Positions 5,767-9,559 of a stretch of 9,559 bases of DNA are shown piece after piece. Under the pieces are notes generated by a model that saw nothing but the letters and a program-made list of their open reading frames with translations, had not been told where the DNA came from and did not search any database. The stretch is from NCBI GenBank assembly GCA_020056865.1, contig JAGVGX010000198.1:1-9559 (forward strand), in the 5' to 3' direction. How positions within the stretch are numbered: the stretch's first letter is position 1; every line of letters starts with the position of its first letter. The position numbers and the translations under genes were made by a program. This stretch comes from Desulfobacterales bacterium. Its GTDB lineage: Bacteria; Desulfobacterota; Desulfobacteria; Desulfobacterales; BuS5.

Positions 5767-6626
5767 TTAGCGATCACTTACAAAGGCGATATAGCAGTGT
5801 ATACAAAACACTCTAAATTATTATTGAGATATCCTGATTCACAAAAAATATGGCGATACATGTCCCTCGATAGGTTTAAAAGCCTTATTGAAAAAGAATC
5901 TTTGTTTTTTTGTAGGGCAGATCAATTTAACGATGATAAGTGGGAAGGCATTTTCCCCATCAAAATGATTAAAAAATTTGGTCTCGACACACAATCTTTC
6001 CCCTCTGATGATGGGAAGACATATACCAATTGTGAGTGGCATATCCAGAAAGAAGCGCGTTCACATCTCATCAACTGCTGGCACGTAAATGATTCCGAGT
6101 CATTTGCGATGTGGAAAATTTATGGTCGTGACCAGCAAGATGCAATTGCTATTCAATCAACAATAGGCTGTTTGAAAAACAGCTTCAGTGCAAATAACGA
6201 AAGAATATGGATCGGGGAGGTTGAATATATCGATTTCAGGGATTGGGAACCTGAAAATCGGTTCTTCAATTCTGACATACCGAACACATTGAAAACGTTT
6301 TTCTTAAAATGGAACTACTTCGCATACGAGAAGGAAATTCGCGCTGTGATAAACAAGTCATACAACGAACACAAATCTGATAAAGGGATACCGATTAAAG
6401 TAGACCTTTGTGAACTTATAGAAAAAATATATATACCTGCTGTAGCAGATCCAAAAATAGAAAAAGAAGTCGTTGAATTTTTAGAGAATACTGGATATTC
6501 GTTTTCAATGCATCGTTCTGATTTGGGTGTACCATTGTACATGTAAATATATAGTATTGCGTCAAATGGGTCGCTAACCACCGCTTCAACAAGGACGCTC
6601 GTTCCTCGCTCCTGTTAAGCGGAGTG
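5767..6626 (+). mobile_element. integron gene cassette 1 (DUF2971 cassette)
   Basis: In an integrated cassette the first bases after the crossover G are complementary to the R'' box of the same cassette's attC. Here GTTAGCGA (5766-5773) is perfectly complementary over 8 bp to TCGCTAAC (6571-6578). The cassette runs from T5767 to the crossover G6626, 860 bp, with one gene that starts 30 nt from its 5' end and stops 24 nt before R''. That is the usual compact cassette design. Confidence 0.8.
5797..6546 (+). CDS. DUF2971-like protein of unknown function, cassette-borne
   Basis: I place the start at GTG 5797 (249 residues), with AAAGG at 5782-5786 10 nt upstream. An in-frame TTG at 5707 would add 30 residues, but it lies outside the cassette boundary and in a palindrome. 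The sequence resembles DUF2971 proteins: RYMSLDRFKSLIE near the N-terminus, then FFCRADQFNDDKWEG (37-51), INCWHVNDSESFAMWKIYG (92-110) and FAYEKEIRAVI (175-185). There is no signal peptide or membrane segment, so it should be cytosolic. No enzyme activity is established that I know of. The conserved acidic, Trp and Tyr residues suggest a real active or binding site. It is the only gene of a promoterless cassette and would depend on readthrough or a nearby promoter. A role in phage defence or toxicity is possible from context only. Confidence 0.75.
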   Translation: MYTKHSKLLLRYPDSQKIWRYMSLDRFKSLIEKESLFFCRADQFNDDKWEGIFPIKMIKKFGLDTQSFPSDDGKTYTNCEWHIQKEARSHLINCWHVNDSESFAMWKIYGRDQQDAIAIQSTIGCLKNSFSANNERIWIGEVEYIDFRDWEPENRFFNSDIPNTLKTFFLKWNYFAYEKEIRAVINKSYNEHKSDKGIPIKVDLCELIEKIYIPAVADPKIEKEVVEFLENTGYSFSMHRSDLGVPLYM

Positions 6627-6632
6627 TTGACA
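6571..6632 (+). other. attC: attC recombination site of cassette 1
   Basis: The order is R'' TCGCTAAC (6571-6578), L'' (6581-6595), a spacer loop (6596-6609), L' (6610-6622) and R' GTTGACA (6626-6632), cut between G6626 and T6627. The arms pair as CCGCTT/AAGCGG, AACA/TGTT and GGA/TCC, leaving C6587 and A6592 unpaired in the left arm. On the folded bottom strand these are an extrahelical G and T, the pair that integron integrases use to choose the strand. The R'' and R' boxes match each other only in part because R' belongs to the next cassette. Confidence 0.85.
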
Positions 6633-6704
6633 CGAGAAAATTAAAGAATTAATAAAGCAATAAAAATTTTCGGTGCTGGGTTTTATGTCTGAATGGAGAA
6701 TGAG

Positions 6705-8774
6705 ATGTCAATTATAAAAGAAGTTAAATTAGACTTTGAAGATTCGACAAAAGCCACTGGTAAGTACCTTGTATTTGACTTAGAAACAACCGGTCTTCCA
6801 ATTAATAGATATGCCTCTCCTAATGATTTTAAAAATTGGCCTTATGTTGTTCAAATCGCATGGTTATTGTTTGATGATGAATACAAACTTATTGAACATA
6901 ATAACTTCTACTTAAAACAGCCGGTAGAAATACCGGCCGATGCAACAAACATACATGGAATTACTACAACAATGATGCTCGAAAAAGGCATAGAACCTTC
7001 AAATGTATATGCCAATTTCAAAAAGGTAGTCAATAATACAGAATATCTGATTTGCCATAATATAGATTTCGAAATTCCAATAATTCACTCTGACTTTTTA
7101 AGGAATGGCATGCAATGGAATTTTCCTGATAATAAAATATTCTGCACTATGAAAACAGGAACAAAATTTTGTAAAATTCCACCATATAAAAACGGTGAAT
7201 ATAAATGGCCTACACTTGTAGAGCTTTACCAAAAGTGTTTTTTTCCTAATGATTCTATAAAAAGAATAACTAATATGCATAGCGCTAATATTGATGCTGC
7301 TATGACAGCCCAATGTTTTTTTAAATTAAAAGAACTTGGATTGTTCAAAGAGTTTGGAACTAACGCAATGGCAAATATAGCTGCTGAACAAATTGAAGAG
7401 AATTTTAAAGATCTACACAACATATTGGATAAATGGAATAGTGACAACTGTTATTGGTCATATTATAAAATTGAACATAAGGGTCTCGGTGTTACCCGTG
7501 TAATAAGGGACGATTACACTAACTGTTGGGGTTTTAGTAGTTTTAGTAATGCTAAGATTGCAGCCCAATTTAAAAAGTGGGATATCCAGTGGGCAAAAAT
7601 TTGTCACAATAAAAAATCACAGGCTGACAAAGAAGCGAGTTTAAACAATGCGGAAGAAAGAACACGAGAGGCGAAAGAAAAACAAAAACAAATTGACGAT
7701 TTGCTTATTAATGCCCTTAGCAATAACAACAGGACAATTTGGGATTCACTCAAAGATACGAAAAAATATAAGATTCCAAATCCCAAAAATAATTTGGAAA
7801 CAGAACTTTGTAAAATAATACCGCCAACTCTGCCAATTTTTAAAAAACTACCCCAAAAACCAGACAAACGTCTCAAACTTATTAAACCACAATTTTCTTT
7901 AGTCGACAAATTTTTCAAATCACAAAAAGAGGAAAAAATCAAACAAGCTGAAACAATTTCGGAAAGACTTTATCAGGAAGAAATGACCGCTTGGAAAAAA
8001 TCAGTTGATGAAATAAATTCTTTCAACTTCAACATCAAAGAACAATATGAACAACAGCTAAAGGAATTTGAGGGACAAGAGCAGAATATTAAAAATCGCT
8101 TTGGTACTCTTGAAAAAGATTGGGAAAAAGAAAAGGAAACATTTTACAATAATCAAAAGGCTTACAACGATAAAATTGAAAATCTTAAAGATAGTTATTT
8201 TCAGAAGAATACCAAAGCAGTTATCCAATATTGTGAAATGGTTCTCAATAATTCACAATATCCAGAAACATTCCCAAAGGATTTTAATTTAGGATATAAC
8301 TCCGACAGCAAACTTTTGATAATAGACTATGTTCTCCCTGCTCCTGATGATTTACCGACACTGGCAGAAGTTAAATATGTCGCATCAAAAAAAGAATTGA
8401 AAGAAATATTCCTTTCGGAAACACAGCTTTCAAAAAATTACGACTTAGTAATTTACAAAATGACTCTACGGACTTTGCATGAATTATTTGAAGCAGACAA
8501 AGCAGAAGCATTAGAATCGGTCATTTTTAATGGCTGGGTTAATACAATCGATAAGGCAACTGGAAAGGAAATTAATAATTGCATTGTTTCTATTCAAGCA
8601 AAAAAAACCGAGTTTAAAGAAATTAAATTATCAAATATTGACCCAAAAACTTGTTTCAAGTATCTCAAAGGAATTGGAAGCAGTAAGTTAAGCAGTATTA
8701 CAGCAGTTCAGCCAATTGCAGAAATCAGTAAAAATGACAAACGCTTTAGTAATTCTAACGAAGTTACAAATTAA
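6705..8774 (+). CDS. DEDDh 3'-5' exonuclease fused to Mrr-endonuclease-associated module
   Basis: I choose ATG 6705 (689 residues) because GGAG (6695-6698) lies 6 nt before it; ATG 6703-side alternatives are out of frame and the earlier in-frame ATG 6693 has no ribosome site. Residues 20-215 are a DnaQ-like DEDDh exonuclease: FDLETTG (Asp25, Glu27), CHNIDFE (Asp121) and HSANIDA (His192, Asp197), all catalytic residues kept. Residues ~250-330 and 405-500 are charged and coiled-coil-like. Residues ~500-675 (SQYPETFPKDF, LLIIDYVLPAPDDLPTLAEVKYV, MTLRTLHELFEAD, VFNGWVNTIDKATG, VQPIAE) match the module that, in many bacterial restriction endonuclease proteins, sits directly before an Mrr-type nuclease. 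The protein stops where that nuclease would begin. Nucleic-acid degradation is well supported; defence against phage or plasmids is inferred from the fusion and cassette setting. Confidence 0.85.
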   Translation: MSIIKEVKLDFEDSTKATGKYLVFDLETTGLPINRYASPNDFKNWPYVVQIAWLLFDDEYKLIEHNNFYLKQPVEIPADATNIHGITTTMMLEKGIEPSNVYANFKKVVNNTEYLICHNIDFEIPIIHSDFLRNGMQWNFPDNKIFCTMKTGTKFCKIPPYKNGEYKWPTLVELYQKCFFPNDSIKRITNMHSANIDAAMTAQCFFKLKELGLFKEFGTNAMANIAAEQIEENFKDLHNILDKWNSDNCYWSYYKIEHKGLGVTRVIRDDYTNCWGFSSFSNAKIAAQFKKWDIQWAKICHNKKSQADKEASLNNAEERTREAKEKQKQIDDLLINALSNNNRTIWDSLKDTKKYKIPNPKNNLETELCKIIPPTLPIFKKLPQKPDKRLKLIKPQFSLVDKFFKSQKEEKIKQAETISERLYQEEMTAWKKSVDEINSFNFNIKEQYEQQLKEFEGQEQNIKNRFGTLEKDWEKEKETFYNNQKAYNDKIENLKDSYFQKNTKAVIQYCEMVLNNSQYPETFPKDFNLGYNSDSKLLIIDYVLPAPDDLPTLAEVKYVASKKELKEIFLSETQLSKNYDLVIYKMTLRTLHELFEADKAEALESVIFNGWVNTIDKATGKEINNCIVSIQAKKTEFKEIKLSNIDPKTCFKYLKGIGSSKLSSITAVQPIAEISKNDKRFSNSNEVTN

Positions 8775-8808
8775 TTTAATAGGAAAAAGAGAAAGATATA
8801 TTAAAAGA

Positions 8809-8860
8809 TGTCAACAATCCAGTGCACTGGACGGGCAGTAGCCCGCCAGTGATTTCCGGT
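8809..8860 (+). other. attC: partial attC of cassette 2, with strong hairpin
   Basis: R'' TGTCAAC (8809-8815) is followed by a hairpin CACTGG-a-CGGGC / GCCCG-CCAGTG (8825-8851) with a 4-nt AGTA loop and a single unpaired A8831, like the second extrahelical base of an attC. The outer part of the arms does not pair well and R' is not seen, because the intron starts 9 nt after the stem. A second short palindrome, CCAGTG-CACTGG (8819-8830), overlaps the left arm. Confidence 0.5.
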
Positions 8861-9470
8861 GTGTGTGCCGGGCATGGCACAGGACTGGCGAGGTGAAAGT
8901 CCTCGTACCAGGTATTATCGGAGCCGAAGGTTAGGAGAAGGGCAAGAGCCTGCCCCGGACTTGATCCGGGGAACAGGAACCGGATATGAGGTGTGGTACA
9001 TCCGGGACGAGTGGGCACGTGACCACGAAGTCCTCCATCCGAGATTTGGGTGTGCTTTATAAATCTGGCGTTTACGCACTGAAAGCTCTGTGTCTTACCC
9101 CGGGAGGCCTGTACAGTGTCTTAACAGAAGGTATGGCTGAGATATTGTGGCACCGCCGGGAAACCAGGTGGAAACGGAGAAGACAAAGTTCAGCTTGGAG
9201 CCACAGGAATAGACTGAGGCACGAGCAATCGTGTCTGATCGCTGTGCAGGAGTCAGCAGAGGGCATATTAGGAGAAGAGACACAGACAGCAGGCAATGTT
9301 TGTATGGACGAATTAGGAACCCGCCCTGCATATCGAAAGAGCAGATGACGGAAACTCTTGTCCTAAGCGGACTGAGTCTGAAGTTATGCCGTCTCCGAAG
9401 GCCTGAACGGTATGAGAGGGAAAGTAAGCCCTTTGTCCAGTGTGAATAAAGCTGGCGGAATGATATAAGA
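8861..9470 (+). mobile_element. group IIC intron, 5' part (domains I to about IV)
   Basis: The intron starts with GTGTG at 8861, followed by a GTGCC/GGCAC stem (8865-8880) and the GAGGTGAAAGTCCTC motif (8890-8904) typical of domain I. By recollection it parallels the Oceanobacillus iheyensis class IIC intron: GCATGG near the start, a central ATATGAGGTGTGGTAC block (8986-9001), CTTACCCCGGGAGGCCTG (9093-9110) and GTCAGCAGAGG (9251-9261). CCCCGGA-CTTGA-TCCGGGG (8953-8971) forms a domain I hairpin. It inserts 9 nt after a stem-loop, as class IIC introns do. I cannot find a reverse transcriptase ORF, domain V or domain VI before the IS3 end. It is therefore interrupted or truncated at about 9470, and short ORFs inside it are not credible genes. 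Confidence 0.75.
8953..8971. repeat. GC-rich palindromic hairpin in intron domain I
   Basis: CCCCGGA-CTTGA-TCCGGGG is a perfect 7-bp stem with a 5-nt loop, extended by CCTG (8949-8952) and CAGG (8974-8977) across a two-A bulge. It lies in a variable stem of domain I and may be a native intron helix or a small inserted palindrome. Confidence 0.5.
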
Positions 9471-9559
9471 TGCTTTTAGTGGACACCAAAGTTGAGGTAA
9501 AATACAAAGATGGAGGTGTCAGAATGGAAAAGATTCCGAAAGGGATATACACAAAGGAG
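9471..9559 (+). mobile_element. IS3-family insertion sequence, left end (continues beyond window)
   Basis: TGCTTTTAGTGGACACC (9471-9487) resembles the left terminal repeat of IS3-family elements (TG...TAGTGGACAC), followed after ~35 nt by GGAGGTG (9512-9518) and an orfA start. This is the usual layout of the family. The exact first base is uncertain, since another TG occurs at 9461. Only the left end is in the window. Confidence 0.65.
9524..9559 (+). CDS. IS3-family transposase OrfA, N-terminus only
   Basis: The ATG at 9524 opens a frame MEKIPKGIYTKE that runs off the window end without a stop. The sequence matches the start of IS3-family OrfA proteins, which continue into a helix-turn-helix (typically FREEAVKLV). 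GGAGGTG (9512-9518) is a strong ribosome site 5 nt upstream. OrfA binds the element ends and is joined to the DDE catalytic OrfB by programmed frameshifting in the family. Only 12 codons are visible, so intactness cannot be judged. Confidence 0.7.
   Translation, partial: MEKIPKGIYTKE

Larger units (their letters stand above)
6627..8860 (+). mobile_element. integron gene cassette 2 (exonuclease cassette), attC interrupted
   Basis: The cassette begins with TTGACA (6627-6632). Its own R'' box should therefore read TGTCAA(C), and TGTCAAC occurs at 8809-8815, 35 bp after the gene's stop. The cassette carries one gene, 6705-8774. Its attC is not complete in the window because a group IIC intron starts at 8861. 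At more than 2.2 kb it is large for a cassette. Confidence 0.65.

Noticed and set aside
5707..5796. TTG 5707 as the start of the DUF2971 gene
   Set aside because: It would lie inside the palindrome and outside the integron cassette boundary at 5767; GTG 5797 has an AAAGG ribosome site and fits the family start better.
8825..8860. Plain intrinsic terminator for the exonuclease gene
   Set aside because: The hairpin is strong, but only three T residues follow, and the TGTCAAC box complementary to the cassette start favours an attC remnant; a dual role cannot be excluded.
8986..9348. 120-codon plus-strand frame inside the group II intron, with a 67-codon neighbour
   Set aside because: These frames read through structured domain I-III RNA (including the conserved CTTACCCCGGGAGG block) and do not resemble a reverse transcriptase or any protein family.

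Overview
The window looks like chromosomal DNA of an anaerobic Desulfobacterota-type (deltaproteobacterial) bacterium. This is an inference from gene content: a fused CobA-HemD, a DHH-CBS protein of the type found fused to tRNA nucleotidyltransferases, an FmdB zinc ribbon, a sigma-54 promoter before a chemotaxis gene, and a dense set of RAYT, IS200 and group IIC intron elements. No rRNA, tRNA or CRISPR array is visible.

Positions 1-4205 are an ordinary co-oriented block. An AT-rich leader holds a near-consensus sigma-54 promoter (194-209) upstream of cheD (309-827). A DHH/two-CBS protein (868-2166), an fmdB-like zinc-ribbon gene (2343-2576) and a bifunctional cobA-hemD gene (2685-4205) for the siroheme/cobalamin branch of tetrapyrrole synthesis follow. 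The CheD has Asn where the catalytic His of the glutamine deamidase should be. The DHH-CBS protein lacks the polymerase half that usually follows.

Positions 4240-5669 hold two decayed transposons side by side. The first is a RAYT-type transposase ORF (4267-5115) cut off inside its HUH motif and flanked by a ~36-bp inverted repeat, the left arm of which is an inverted copy of the gene's own 3' end. The second is an IS200-type element with terminal hairpins and a tnpA lacking its first ~17 codons.

Positions 5767-8860 read as an integron gene-cassette array without a visible integrase. A DUF2971-like gene sits in a cassette whose first bases (GTTAGCGA, 5766-5773) are perfectly complementary to the R'' box (TCGCTAAC, 6571-6578) of a textbook attC site with the two expected extrahelical bases. 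The next cassette starts at 6627 and carries a 689-residue DEDDh exonuclease fused to a module that normally precedes an Mrr-type nuclease domain. Its predicted R'' box (TGTCAAC) occurs at 8809-8815, where the rules for cassettes place it. These two proteins are the best candidates here for an undescribed, probably phage-defence-related function; that role is inference.

From 8861 the second attC is interrupted by the 5' part of a group IIC intron, which begins 9 nt after a strong hairpin. The intron runs into the left end of an IS3-family element (about 9471), whose orfA starts at 9524 and leaves the window.
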